Origin: Malus domestica
Taxonomy: Eukaryota; Streptophyta; Magnoliopsida; Rosales; Rosaceae
Length of the DNA stretch: 64,000 nt
Direction of reading: 5' to 3'
Assembly (NCBI RefSeq): GCF_042453785.1
Contig: NC_091671.1
Location: forward strand, 31,835,001-31,899,000
The notes under the pieces were generated by a model, which was not told where the DNA came from, made no database searches, and worked only from the letters and a program-made list of their open reading frames with translations. The translations under genes were made by a program, and so were the position numbers. Positions 21,498 to 33,111 of this stretch are shown here, piece by piece (the first letter of the stretch is position 1; each line of letters starts with the position of its first letter).

Positions 21498-22133
21498 TCA
21501 AAACATAAAAGGCGTCGGAGAGAACGCCGGAATCGCAAATGAAGCTTGCCTGAAAAAAAATCCCATACAAAATGTAACCATTCAATTTTACAACCAATAA
21601 TAACGGAAATGATAATTAATTTAATTTATTAAATTTCAATCTTTTTCAAGGATTAAAGTTATAAAAAAATTATAAAAAAAAAAACCCTTATTAAATCTCA
21701 TTATCTGAAAAAAAGAGTGAAGTATATGGGAAAAATGGGGGTGTGGTTAACATTTTCCTAATAGCAAAACATCCGAAGATTTTACTATTTTGCTATTTAC
21801 TATATGTTTACTATTTACGTACCCGTAATCTTCGCCGTGGCTGCGGACCTGAACTCTTGTTCGATCCTGACCGCTCTTCCTCTTTACGGCTCTCTCAATC
21901 GCAGCTGTTCGATCCACAACCTTCGCAGCAACGTTATCCTCGGAAATTGAGCTCAGCGACGGCGTCCAATCGGACGAATTTACGGAGCTCCCGCGCTTTC
22001 TTCTGCGGCGTAGTATTCGGCTGGGTGCCCTCACCAGCGATCTCGTCTCCTCTGAGAGCGGAGCCGGCTCGCTGTTGGATGTTGTGGGGCGAGTGGCCCC
22101 GCAGCACGGGACAAACTCCAACAAGAACTTCAT
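21498..22133 (-). CDS. Small conserved plant protein of unknown function
   Basis: There are two exons: 22133-21823 and a very short 21549-21498. They join across a donor G|GTACGT and a TTTTTTTCAG acceptor to give 120 residues. The N-terminus MKFLLEFVPCCG is followed by Ser/Arg-rich sequence with RRRRKRGSS, the conserved-looking block WTPSLSSISEDNVA, and a C-terminal RSHGEDYG leading into FAIPAFSPTPFMF. I recall plant proteins with this N-terminus, SLSSISED block and FSPTPFMF-like end, annotated as uncharacterised. The short last exon is supported because only that frame gives the expected ending. No membrane segment or catalytic motif is visible. A function is not known to me. Confidence 0.75.
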
Positions 22134-22420
22134 GGCGCAATTTTTCTGTTACGATGTCGATGTGCGTTACCTGAGAATTGTGTGAAAGAGGGGCTCGGAA
22201 TTGTTGAGGTTTACGGTTTGTGACGTTGGCGGGATATCACGTCCGTCATGGTTATTTGGGTTTCAGGCTGAAGAGACAGAAGAGTTTGGAGAGTGGACTT
22301 TGTTTCTGGCTCTCCTCTGGTTTTGGTGGGAGAGCGAGGATTTTAATATGCGTTTGGTTTGGGAGGATGTGTAGGGTTTTATCCGAATTCTTGTGGAAAA
22401 AAAAATATTGCAATAGAAGA

Positions 22421-23615
22421 TTGTGGAAAGAGGAAGCATAGAAAATACATAGAGCCCCATGATTTTGATCCATATCAATTCAAATCTACTTCTTAATTAT
22501 AAAATAATTTTTTTGAGAAAAATAAATAATTTTTTAATGGGTAGGAAATGTAAGTAAAATCGTATTTCATAGTGCAGTTGGCATAAAAGGGAGAAAATTT
22601 TTATTGTAATCGGAACACAGATAATACATCACATGTTTTTATATAAGTGGTTCAAAATTTTATTTTTTAAGTTATTAATTTTTTAGAACACATATCCCAC
22701 TATTTATATAATAATAAATAATGTACTAATCCTTATTCCAGTTACATTGAAAAATCTCTTCATAAAAAGGAGTTTAAATGAGTATCATTTATATTTATAT
22801 TTATATTTTTTTTAATACAGCGATATTTTTAGAAAATGAGATCAGCTAAACCATAAATTAGCGGCCTAATTACCATTTTTTTTTTTTTGTCAAAGCCTAA
22901 TTAACAATTGAAGAATGAAAAAAATGAGTGGTTTTGGACACATCTCATAATTCTTCTTTTTTCTTCAAAAAAAAAAGGGGGGACAATTGGTGACAAACCA
23001 CGATAATCCACCTCTTTTTTGAACTGGAGAGGTTATGAAAAATTTCACCCTGTGTATGATCATAGTCAAGTAGACTCACCAACTTAAAGCATCGAACAGA
23101 GAGCTCTTGTACCTGAAAAATCAATGAAATTACTATGAGCAGTTGTTTATTTCATATTCAAATTCTCCATATTAAAAGGCACGGCAAATCAATTAACATA
23201 ATAACATGTGAAAGATTTTCGAAGTTAAAAGACATGTTTATTTTTAAATGACACAACACGTATATTTATATTTATATACATGTAATGAACCTTTTAAATA
23301 CTTCGTACAATTACTTACAAACAACACGAACATATATAATTTATTAAATTTTGTATATTTGGAATGAGAAAGTGACTTGTAAGTGCCACTTTTCCTATTC
23401 AAAATGCGTCAGTTAATATTAGGTTGATTTGTAATTTGCTTTTATCAGTCCTGGACTCGTGGTGGGTAGTAACTATTAAGTCGAGTTATGAGCTAATAAA
23501 TCAATATATGATTTTGGTTTTCTCAAAAAAAATATAATTTTGGTGACTTAATTTCTTTCCTTCCTTGACATAATCAACCCAACCATATGACCTTATTCTT
23601 TTGGCGAAATTCCCC
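22421..23615. repeat. Local tandem duplication, copy A
   Basis: Sequence from TTGTGGAAAGAGGAAG to about CCATATGACCTTATTCTTTT recurs at 23957-24770. Clear shared landmarks are GAGCCCCATGATTNTGATCC, CTTGTAAGTGCCACTTTTC and TCCTGGACTCGTGGTGGGTA. This copy contains a MITE at 22591-22760 that copy B lacks. No coding content is seen. It begins about 290 bp upstream of the start of the 120-residue gene. Confidence 0.8.
22591..22760. repeat. MITE copy 3 of the 4391 family, inside duplication copy A
   Basis: The ends GAGAAAATTTTTATTGTAAT and, reversed, AAGAGATTTTTCAATGTAAC match the family. The flanks CATAAAAGG (22582-22590) and CATAAAAAGG (22761-22770) are the target duplication. The sister duplication copy has the empty site GGCATAAAGGGGAGTTT near 24138. 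Confidence 0.75.
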
Positions 23616-23956
23616 TATTTACAATAAAGCAATTTGTACTGAACGGATTCACATGCCTCCAAGTAGCATTCCAATTCAATAATTAAAAATCATTTAAAGA
23701 AAGTCTTACGTATATTTTATTATTGAATGATGACGTATTATTAAAAATGAAACTGTTTCATATACGTCTTTCTCTTAATTACAATGCTACTTAATTAATA
23801 GGGAATGACAGGGAGTGTAGAGTGTAGTGCACCTCTATGACGACGCTGTCTATACAGAAAATATGACATTTTCAATTTGATCATGTTTTATAAAACTCTG
23901 GTGGGAAGATAAATTTCAAGATGTTCGGGGGCTACATGATTTGTTTCTAATAAAAT

Positions 23957-24770
23957 ATTGTGGAAAGAGGAAGTATTGAAAACACATAGAGCCCCATGAT
24001 TGTGATCCATATCAATTCAAATCTACTTCTTAATTATAAAATAATTTTTTGTTAATGGGTAGGAAATGTAAGTAAAAAGTATTTTAGAGCGCAGGTGGTC
24101 GCTGGTTAGGGGTGTGCAAGGGACAGAAAAAATTGGCATAAAGGGGAGTTTCCATGTTGGGAGGGTTGGGTTTGTCTTGCGATGGATGAATTTGTAAGAA
24201 ATTTGTATCATTTTTAATTTTGTATTTATTAATAATAAAAAAATGAAAAGATGAATGATTCTAGACATTCCATACCTTCTCATATCTAAAAAAATAAAGA
24301 TATAAAATTACTATGTGCAGTTATTTATCTGATATTCACTTTTTTCATATTAAGAGGATCATACCAATAACATAATAGCATGTAAAAGATTTTTCATATA
24401 AAAACACATGTATAATTACTTTCAACCAACACCGCAAAACATGAATTTTTTTTTAATAAACACTCATAATCGCTAACTGTGATTGTGTAAAGGTTCCATC
24501 ACGTCAGCTTTTCAATTTATTAAATTTTGCATATTTGGAATGTGAATGCGACTTGTAAGTGCCACTTTTCTCATACAAAATATGTGTCACTTAGTGTTAG
24601 CTTGATATGTAATTTGCTTTGATGTGGTTCGCAGTCCTGGACTCGTGGTGGGTAGTAAGTCAAGTTATGAGCTAATAAATCAATAATATAACTTTGGCGA
24701 CTTAATTTCTTTCCTTCATTGACATTAATCAACTCACCCATATGACCTTTCTCTTTTGGTGCAAAACCTC
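23957..24770. repeat. Local tandem duplication, copy B
   Basis: This is the partner of 22421-23615. It lacks the MITE and differs by small indels, including about 40 bp near 24100 (GGTGGTCGCTGGTTAGGGG) absent from copy A. No genes are seen in it. The ~340 bp between the two copies are unrelated AT-rich DNA. Confidence 0.8.
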
Positions 24771-24846
24771 TCTATGTTCCAACATCACAAAATATACGAT
24801 GCTTCTCATGGCTCCAATTTTTTATACAACAGATATTACTATAGCA

Positions 24847-25361
24847 TAGGAATGGCAATAGTTCGGTTTGGAAACAAAAATATTACATTCACCCTCATAA
24901 TCATGAAAATTAACCATATTCATAACCGCAAATTAACCATCGGTTACCCACTGGGTAACGGATTTCCATCAGTTGACGGTTATATCCATCTTCATCAGTA
25001 CAAAAAATATATTCGGTCAGTTGACGCATTATAATTTAGTAGATATTAACATTGATTTTGAATCAAAACTTTTGAACTTTCCCACAAATGCAACTTTTGT
25101 ATTCTCAAAGTAATGAGTTCAGTGAATAATGAGTGTGCAAATATATGTGTATTATATATAAATTATATTATTTATTATTCGGATTGAATCTGAATATAGA
25201 TACGAATCGGGAACCTCTATAACCATATCCAAAATCATAACAGAATAATATTCATGGTTTTTCCTCATATCCAAAATATACCTAAATTTGATACCCAAAT
25301 CCATTCTAGTCGGATGGTTATCCACGGTCATTGAGTTTAACGGTTAAAATTGTCATCCCTA
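24847..25361. mobile_element. Non-autonomous hAT-like element, perfect 8-bp target duplication
   Basis: The left end TAGGAATGGCAAT and the right end, reversed, TAGGGATGACAAT match at 11 of 13 bases. The flanks are a perfect 8-bp duplication, CTATAGCA, at 24839-24846 and 25362-25369. The element is 515 bp long with no transposase. Its subterminal GGTTACCCACTGGGTAACGG is palindromic. The end motif resembles that of the 9340-12204 element. Confidence 0.85.
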
Positions 25362-25369
25362 CTATAGCA

Positions 25370-26371
25370 TGCTACACAAAGAGAAAAAATTTTGAATTTA
25401 AAATGCAATAATTTGAAGAAGGAAACCATATCGACCAGAATGATCATCACTTACTGCTCTAATGGCTTTGTTCAAAAATTAAAGAAATACTTAGAGTGCT
25501 TCAACAAGCAATATTACTAAATGCATAACTACCAAAACCTACATAAATAAAAAAAGCATTAAACATGCCCTAAAGAAAGGGAGAGAGGGGGCCATATTTG
25601 TTCTGACTGCATCAAACCGATAGTTCCATTTCAACTAGAAATAAAGATGTAATGGTGAAGTGTCCCGCAAATTAATTAATTGATGTCAATCGAGGGGCAT
25701 GCTTATCCAAAATCCAAAATTAGTGAAATGCCCTATTATCCCAGAAGCACCATTTGATTATCGTCATTTTTTCAACAAATTCTTAAACTCTTGTAAATTA
25801 TAACACATAATTCAGTCTTATTTTCAACAGATGGATCATAATCTTGGACGTCGGATTGCCACATGACAAAAGGTTACTCGCAGTGCTTTGCCTGCGGGGA
25901 TAAAGGACCTGGTGGACACTTTTGGTCCATCCACTACAAACTAACAAATATACTACACATTTTGGGTATATTATTAACAACTTGGCTCAATCAACAAAAC
26001 GTGCCATATTAACTTGTTATTCATCGAAATGCCTAATCAGTTATTTTCACTCTTTTTAATAGGTCTTGTATTTCATAGACCTAATCGCGGTATGATTTAA
26101 ATTCAACGATACTTTTTTTTCTCAATATTAAAATAAATTCAGTTATGTGTCTAAAAACCTTCATCTCCCATAAGTATATAAAATAAAACAGAATTTATGA
26201 TATTTTGATTTATCAAGCTTTGTTATACACAATTGTGCAATAGTATTTTAAGTTTCATCTATGAGACTTATATTAGTCAACGATAGTTCGTCACAATGCA
26301 AGTGACTAATGCAAGGTTTCTCGAGCCACATAAAAGGTTGTATAATATGCACCTTGCTCAGCAATCCAAAT
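25370..26371. other. Intergenic DNA
   Basis: AT-rich and without a supportable gene. Short open frames at 25798-25980 and 26248-26433 (both -) have no recognisable features. Confidence 0.5.
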
Positions 26372-26557
26372 TCATGATCCTCTTCGGATCCAAAGGATCT
26401 GAGCATGCGGATCAAGTGATCCGGACTGTCCAAATTTGATCCAATGGCAACAATTATTATAACTTTTAGAGGGGCTCTCTGTTTGTAGCAGTTGAATTAA
26501 ATTTCGACGGTCCGGATCACTTAATCCGCAAGCTCAAATCAAGTGGATCCGGAGAGG
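26372..26557. repeat. GATCC-rich hairpin MITE, copy 1
   Basis: The ends are inverted: GATCCTCTTCGGATCCAAAG at the left against a right end that reads GTGGATCCGGAGAGG. The inner arms are GGATCAAGTGATCCGGAC and GTCCGGATCACTTAATCC. The core ACAATTATTATAACTTTTAG is shared with 60839-61028. The flanks ATCCAAAT at 26364-26371 and 26558-26565 form an 8-bp duplication. Confidence 0.8.
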
Positions 26558-26565
26558 ATCCAAAT

Positions 26566-27660
26566 CCGTCCCGAAAAATGCTTGCTACATAGCAGCTGAG
26601 AAACGAAGACGCATCTAATACTGTCGTCTTCTTATTCCCCCAATAAATTCCATCCAACAAAAAAAAGCGATTGTTTGTCCTAATTCTATGACGAGGCATT
26701 AACTTCTAAATATCCGATGTCTGGTCACTTTCACTGTCACAATTTTTCTCGAGTTGCTTCGATGGCAAGGCGGTGCTCGACGGCCATTTGGCCATTCAAC
26801 GAAATTGTGTGAATGCTATTGGCTGACTCAAGCCACACCTGCCCTGGTGTAGTTAATGGCAGGAGCAGCTATCAGACTCTGGGTTTGTATTATTCTGGTT
26901 AAATTCATCTGCATTTATAGCCACCATGTGTATGCATCTACCAAAACACACAAAACTTATAAAAGTGCCAGATCATACATAATATGACACTGAAAGAAGA
27001 CTAAGCAAGCAAAGATTTTGTTTAACTCTACAACAATTACCCAACAACTTGCAACTGGAAAAGGATTAGCTTCGGATAATCCAGGTCGACCAATCGCAAG
27101 ATACCAAACGATCTCAACGGGGCAAGGCAGGACCCACACCATGAAAGCCGACTTGACGGGAGCTAAGATGGTTTGGATGGCCTAGTTAAGCAACTTGGCA
27201 TCGAGGAGAAACACGAGAAGAGGGACCATTCTTGCTTAATCTACCGACTTGGGACTAACGGCAACAATTATAATGAGGCTGAGGACTTGGCGTCGATGGG
27301 GAAGACAATGGGGACCCTCCGCTGAACTGAGTACTAGTGTACTAGTTTAGGCTTAATGCCAATCAGTAGCACTAATCGGATATTGCACAAAGCTGACGAT
27401 GGAAGCCACATAACTTAATAGTTGCACCAATGGAAAGGCCAATAACAATGAACAGCTCGCATCATAGCGAGACCCCAACCTTAGGATTGAACTCGAACTC
27501 AAAACTTCAACTAGTGAACTAAAACCGATTCAACTAGTTCTACTTCTATGTACTAGACGAGACATTAATTCTACACAGATGCCTCAAAACCCTGTCGAGG
27601 CATCAACCTCAAGTTCAGAGAACCTGAAAACCTGTCGCACAAATTGAAGATACATAACAA
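26566..27660. other. Intergenic DNA
   Basis: I see no gene, RNA or well-bounded repeat here. Confidence 0.4.
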
Positions 27661-28574
27661 TTGGTGAACCTTTTTTTTTTCGTCAAATGTAGAGAAACAT
27701 TCATAAACAAAGTCCCAGCAGAGAAATTACAAAGAACGTAGCCCTAGAAAGGACCGGCATACAGAAAGAAAACGACACTTACGCAAACAAAGCATGAGTA
27801 ATGGTTTTTTCCTACAGCAATTGCAAAAGTTGCAATCCAGGAAAAAAAAAAAAAAAAAAAAAAAACCCTCCAAAGGGCTTAAACAGTAGAGATCCAAAAG
27901 TGGCTAGTAGAGAAAGCCCAAGAAGCCTAGGTAAGGGATGACCCGTTGCAACTGCCCGGAACCCAGAAGTCGACCAACCACACCACCAATTCCACACCAC
28001 AAAACAACAGTTGTTCACCCCACATCACCCTTCAAAAACCCCAAATAATAACAATTCTATACCACATATCAACAATATCAAAATAGCCAAAACAAACATG
28101 AAAATTATCACCAATTAGCCTGCAAACCGAAAAGAGCAGCCAAACCTCACAACTATATCCATTGCCAAAGGACCAGCAACAACACAGTTCCAACGCCAAC
28201 GAAGTAGGACAAGAATTCAGAACAAAAGAAGGGGGTGGGGCAAAGCTCCGCACATAACCCAATGCCTTGATTTCGCACACCTTCAACTGAATGAGTGACG
28301 ATTCGTTCTTTAGGTGAGCAGTGGACACTAGAGCTCAATTGGACTTCTAATTCGAAGGCGGACAAATTGACAGCAAAAGACAATCTTGAAGGCTAGATCT
28401 GTAACATGGGTTAGAGATTTGAGGTTCATTTGGGGCGAATGGAAATCTAGAACACAATGGCGAGAAACAGGAAGAATTTGGATGATAATCAAAAGAGGAG
28501 AAATCAATATTCCGAAATAAAAAGTTGCTCAGGCCCACAACCTCCAACAATCGCGGATTGAGGCAGACTAGGAT
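27661..28574 (-). mobile_element. Possible poly(A)-tailed retroposed segment
   Basis: On the minus strand the sequence ends near 27671 in an A-run (T-run on the plus strand at 27671-27681). Before the tail is untranslated-like sequence, including an internal A/T homopolymer at 27841-27866. Several short minus-strand open frames (28347-28577, 28153-28383, 27812-28018) have no domain I recognise. A LINE or retroposed transcript is plausible, but no reverse transcriptase or clear target duplication was found. Confidence 0.25.
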
Positions 28575-28690
28575 CATAGTGGGATCCTCTTTGTTGGGAT
28601 CTAGAAGATCAATTAATTGTGTTCATTCATTGTTCATTATGCGGTCAGAAATCATTTTCAAATTAAATATAAACAGTATCTAAGCGCTGC
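28575..28690. repeat. Partial MITE of the 'ATCCGTTCAT' family
   Basis: GTTCATTATGCGGTCAGAAA followed by TCAAATTAAATATAAACAGT matches the inner part of the copies at 52165 and 57400. One arm is mostly lost. Confidence 0.5.
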
Positions 28691-29014
28691 CTCTCTCTGA
28701 CGGTGAACCACCAAGCAAAGTCATTAAAATTAAAGTTCAAAAAGAGGTTTAGAATAGATGATATATCAGAAGAAAATTCGCAACAAGTATACAAAAGCAA
28801 ACAGTCTTGCAGACTACATAAAAACAGACGAATTATACTACATTTGACTTCTCTGTCTTTATTGGTCAGATTAGGACAATCTCCGCTTCATTTCAGAAAT
28901 CGCAGGCAAAGAAGACCACCCAACCTCGAACCAAAAAATGAAGTATGATCAATAAATTCCAGCTGTTGATAAATATTATTAACCTGACACGCTTTCTCGC
29001 CTTGGATACAGGAT

Positions 29015-31765
29015 TTAATAACGGCTATATGGAGAAGCCATATTGTTCTGAGGTGGTGGAGGCGGCTGTCTTGGTCTTGCGTATTCAGCAAATATGACCC
29101 AACCATCAAGAAACTATGCACAAACAAAACAAAAACTTCAGTTCCAAGATAGATAAGTGTGTATAAGAAAGATGTGCCAGAGAAAGGGTCGTATCAAAAC
29201 TTGGAAACTTTCGTTTTTAAAAGGCCTTAAAAGTTAAAGTAAATTCCCAAACAGGCCTCAATAACATTTGTTTGTTCAATGCATGATAACTAAATAACCA
29301 TACCATAACCTCTGTATTATGAAATACTTATTTTCACACTCCTAAAAGCTTCCTGCACTTATGAGTTTGGACAACGTGACATTATGGTGGCTAATGATCT
29401 TTGGACACTGGACCATGTGCTTTGCAGGTTAGGGGATGAACGTGCAACCAAATTAGAGATATGGAGCTTGCAGATTGAGATTTGATGTATCCTAGAGGAA
29501 GAAACCTTTTTTTAGTCTGAAAAAAAAAAGTAAACTTATTTGGTTTTTAGGATAGATGTCATTGAAAGAAAACTAAATATGCTAAAACTGCTTCAGTGCT
29601 TGGAATGTTAAGTTCATGCAATCATCAGGGTTCCGACTGGAAATTACTTATATTGTGCTCATATCAGTCATAGAGCTTCCTTCTGAATGGAAGAAAAGTA
29701 AGTGCATTCTGTTTGCCTTGAGCCGGTGGGAAGTAACTGAAAACATTTTCAAAAGGAATTTTCTTTAATTAATGTTTTCATGAAGAGTTGGCGAACTATT
29801 TTTTAGAAGCAAGAGTTTCAACTTGTTAAGCATCTTTCATTTTTACAGTTCTGAAGTTCGAAATCTCAATATATCCAATGGAAATAGACCACCCAACAAA
29901 TAAGGAGAACCCTTTTGTTGGGTTGGGAGACGCCATACTGAAAATAGCAGAAATATTGTGTTTTCGTACTAATTTATCGTGTAGTGTCTAATACATCCAA
30001 AGATGCAAGGAATACTGTCAACTGACCTTTCCATCCATGCCCTCTATGCCTTTGGCAGCATCTTCTAAGGTAACATACTTTACAAAACCAAATCCCTTAG
30101 AATATCCTGATACCCGATCAGTTACCACTCTAGCTGTAAACAGCACAGAATCAGTAATCAGTATTTACAAAAGAAAATATTAAATAAAAGTAACAATTGT
30201 GCAGAATAACTACACACCATGAACTACTTCACCAAACTGAGAAAAGGCTTCGTGTAGTTTTTCTGTAGTAGTACGTTTGCTGAGCCCTGAAAACAAACAG
30301 ATAAGTGACCTAATAAAATTCATAGTACATCAAAAGGGAACTCAAGTGTGATTAAGTCTACACTACTGAAGTCTGCGAGGCACTTATCTGCTAAAGAAAA
30401 AATGAAAGAAGTTAATCTAAAAATAAACAGAAGACAGAGAAATTGCTCTCAAGATAATCAATGTACACGGTTCATTTCCGAAAATCTTCAGATGATTTAA
30501 CAAAAATAAATTGTTGCCTTAAAAAATAAATTCTCACTCCCAGCCATTAATAATGAAAATAAATAAATCCAAAACTAATAATCTTCAAATTTGTACCAAA
30601 AGGTGGTCAGAGCAGATCATAGAAGATACATCTGACTGACGGGTCATGTGAAACAAAACAGTAGCTCACTGATGATGAGTCGCCTATTCGTTGTTAGCAT
30701 CAAGTGGTTCATGGATTTTCAAAATTCAATACCCATTAAATACATCAGTCATTTGCACACTCACAAATTACATTGACCGAGGAGTAAACAATCATTTCCA
30801 AAAGATACTATTTATTCCTTCTATTGTACCTGACATAAAACGTATAAGAAAAAAAAAAACCAACCACCTGCTAACGACTAATGTCAAGGAATGAGATAAC
30901 AAAAACTCGAAAGATATGGAGGGGAAATGCATGGAAGAAACGAGAGATATGGAGGGATATACATAAGTGGAGGAAGGATGGTCAGACAGGCGTAGAAGAA
31001 ATGTACAGGTACAAAAACGAAATAGTTATCAAACGGTGAAAACTAAAAACGAAATTGTTATCCTTCATTCATCTTTATTTCTTCCCCTCCCTCCCTCCAC
31101 CACCCTTCTTCAAGCATCAACAGTGAAAACTAAATACAAAGTAGTTACAAACGGGACCGAACATATCCAACATCTAATATGAGTCTATAATTAAGAAGTT
31201 GCAAAATTTAACCCTGCAACACTCTGTTTGGTTTGTCAAAAAAAAAAACATAGAAAATTGAAAAACAACAGTCTGTAACTAATTAGGGTTTCTGTAACTA
31301 AAAACAAAATGGTAAACTGTAGAAGTAAGCAAACCAATCAAATAAGCGGGGGCGTTCAGTTTCTAGGTTGCAAGTATTAAGAAAATACTAAACAAAACAA
31401 AAAGGTTATGATTTCCTGTAATTATTTCTTCATTTTCTCAGCAACCACAAACTCATAAACTCCAAAATCATTGAATAAGCGACACAAAGATGCGATCTTT
31501 TTACAGATTAAAGAAAAATAGACCAAAACACCGACGACCCATAAGAGATATATCGGTAAATATGAAGGAAATGTGGGGGAAAACGGGAAAAGGGGGAAGA
31601 GAGGGACATACCGGAGACGAAGAGGTTGGTGCTCGGCTCAGCCTGCTCTCGAGCCGAGGGCGTTGCGGAGTTCATTGGGGGAATGAAACTTGTTGAGAGG
31701 AGCCGACTCAAGCCGCGAGTGGACCCCGCCGCGGCGGCCGCCGCTGCTCTCAATGTCAAAGCCAT
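29015..31765 (-). CDS. Organelle-targeted single-RRM RNA-binding protein
   Basis: Four coding exons (31765-31612, 30286-30218, 30133-30027, 29113-29015) give 142 residues, with all junctions GT/AG and in frame. Residues 1 to ~40 are Ala/Arg/Ser-rich without acidic residues (MALTLRAAAAAAAGS, then STRGLSRLLSTSFIPP), a typical mitochondrial or plastid transit peptide. One RRM follows: RNP2 is NLFVSGL, RNP1 is KGFGFVKY, with VVTDRVSGYS between them and a final strand GWVIFAEYARPRQ. The short Pro-rich tail ends MASPYSRY. It is close to the plant 'glycine-rich RNA-binding / small RNA-binding protein 11'-type organelle proteins, though it lacks a Gly-rich tail. Such proteins assist organelle transcript processing or editing; its exact role is inference. 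First introns of 1.3 kb (30287-31611) and 0.9 kb (29114-30026) contain no other gene I can see. Confidence 0.88.
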
Positions 31766-32182
31766 TGTCTTTGCGTTCGAGGGTTTATGCCGCAGAATAG
31801 CCTAAAACCCATTTAGCTAAACCCGCGATGTTGGCTTTCTAGGGAGAGGTTGAGGCAGATTGGAGAGATGGTTGGCGAAGTTACGATGTTGGCCTCCGTT
31901 TCTAATGGGTAACGGTCAAAAAATGGTTAAATTGGATATGGATATTTTCGTCCAACAATTATACAAATTTCAGGCCGAAGAGGCAGCCCAACAAGCAACA
32001 ACCACTTCAAAGTTGGACTTGGGTTCAAGAATCCAGTACGATCTGACCGACCCATTTGTCTTTCTGATTTACAAATGAAGAAAAATATCATTAGACCGTA
32101 GTATTAAATGGTAGGTGTTTTTATGTTTTGAGCTTGCCAACTTCACCAACCAGCTCTCCAATCTCTTCCATTTGTCTACTTA
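31766..32182. other. Upstream region of the RRM-protein gene
   Basis: This is the likely promoter of the minus-strand RRM gene. No TATA box is obvious. The plus-strand open frame at 31860-32078 has no recognised domain. Confidence 0.4.
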
Positions 32183-33108
32183 GGCCCATCTCTAACCGAG
32201 GGCTGGCCAGAGGGCTCGTTTTAGCCCTCTGGCCCTCCAAGATTCTCCAAGATATTAATATTTTAATGAACAGTACAGGGCCATATTTGCCTCCATCTCC
32301 AACCGAGGGCCAGAGGGCCAGAGGGCTCGTTTTAGCCCTATCACAAAAAACCGTCTCCAACCGAGGGCCAAAGGGCCATAGGGTCAAACATAATTTATTA
32401 TTTAAAAACTACAACTAAAATGTTGTTTAAGTTTCATGTTGTATAATTTTTATGTTGGTTAATTTTATTTAATGTTGTTTCATATTGTTTAATGTTGTTT
32501 CATGTTACTTAATTTAATTTAATGTTGTATAATGGCTTAGGAAGTTATAGGAAAAAAATAGAATTTAAAAAAAATATGAAACAAATTTTGTGAAATAGAA
32601 GTTATAGGAAAAAAATGGAATATAAAAAAAATATATGAAATAAATTTTGTGAAATAGAAGTTATAGGAAAAAAAAATATGAAACAAATTTTGTGAAATAG
32701 AAGTTATAGGAAAAAAATGGAATTTAAAAAAAATATGAAACAAATTTTGTGAAATAGAAGTTATAGGAAAAAATAGAAGTTATATGAAAAATTTTGTAAA
32801 AAAAAAATTAAATCAAATGCAACGGCTAGTAGCCGTTTCATTTGAATTTTTTTTAAAACAATCATGTCGGTTATAACCGACAGGAATACACCATTATTTA
32901 GTATATTAAATAATAGTATGTATTCATGTCGGTTATAACTGACAGGAATAATAAAACTATAAAAAAAAAATAGCCAGCCCTCCAGCCCTCTCTGATCCCG
33001 TGGGGCCCTCCCAGATTCCAGAGCCCTCTGGCCTAGCCCTCGGTTGGAGACAGTTTTAGGGCTATTTTCGGCCCTCTAGCCCTCTGGACCCTTCGGTTAG
33101 AGATGGCC
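32183..33108. mobile_element. Non-autonomous PIF/Harbinger-like element
   Basis: The left end GGCCCATCTCTAACCGAGGG and the right end, reversed, GGCCATCTCTAACCGAAGGG are near-identical, and the TTA trinucleotide flanks both sides (32180-32182, 33109-33111), as in PIF/Harbinger elements. Copies of the terminal block (CCGAGGGCCAGAGGGC) repeat internally near 32300 and 32360 and again at 32980-33050. No transposase is present. Confidence 0.8.
32539..32790. repeat. Tandem repeats of ~58 bp inside the Harbinger-like element
   Basis: The phrase GAAGTTATAGGAAAAAAATG followed by AAACAAATTTTGTGAAATA repeats about four times with small deletions, then once more in shortened form. Just beyond it (32864-32955) CATGTCGGTTATAACCGACA occurs twice, itself a partial palindrome. 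Confidence 0.85.
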
Positions 33109-33111
33109 TTA

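Noticed and set aside
32537-32743. 68-codon minus-strand open frame rich in Phe and Ile
   Set aside because: It is the 58-bp tandem repeat inside the Harbinger-like element.
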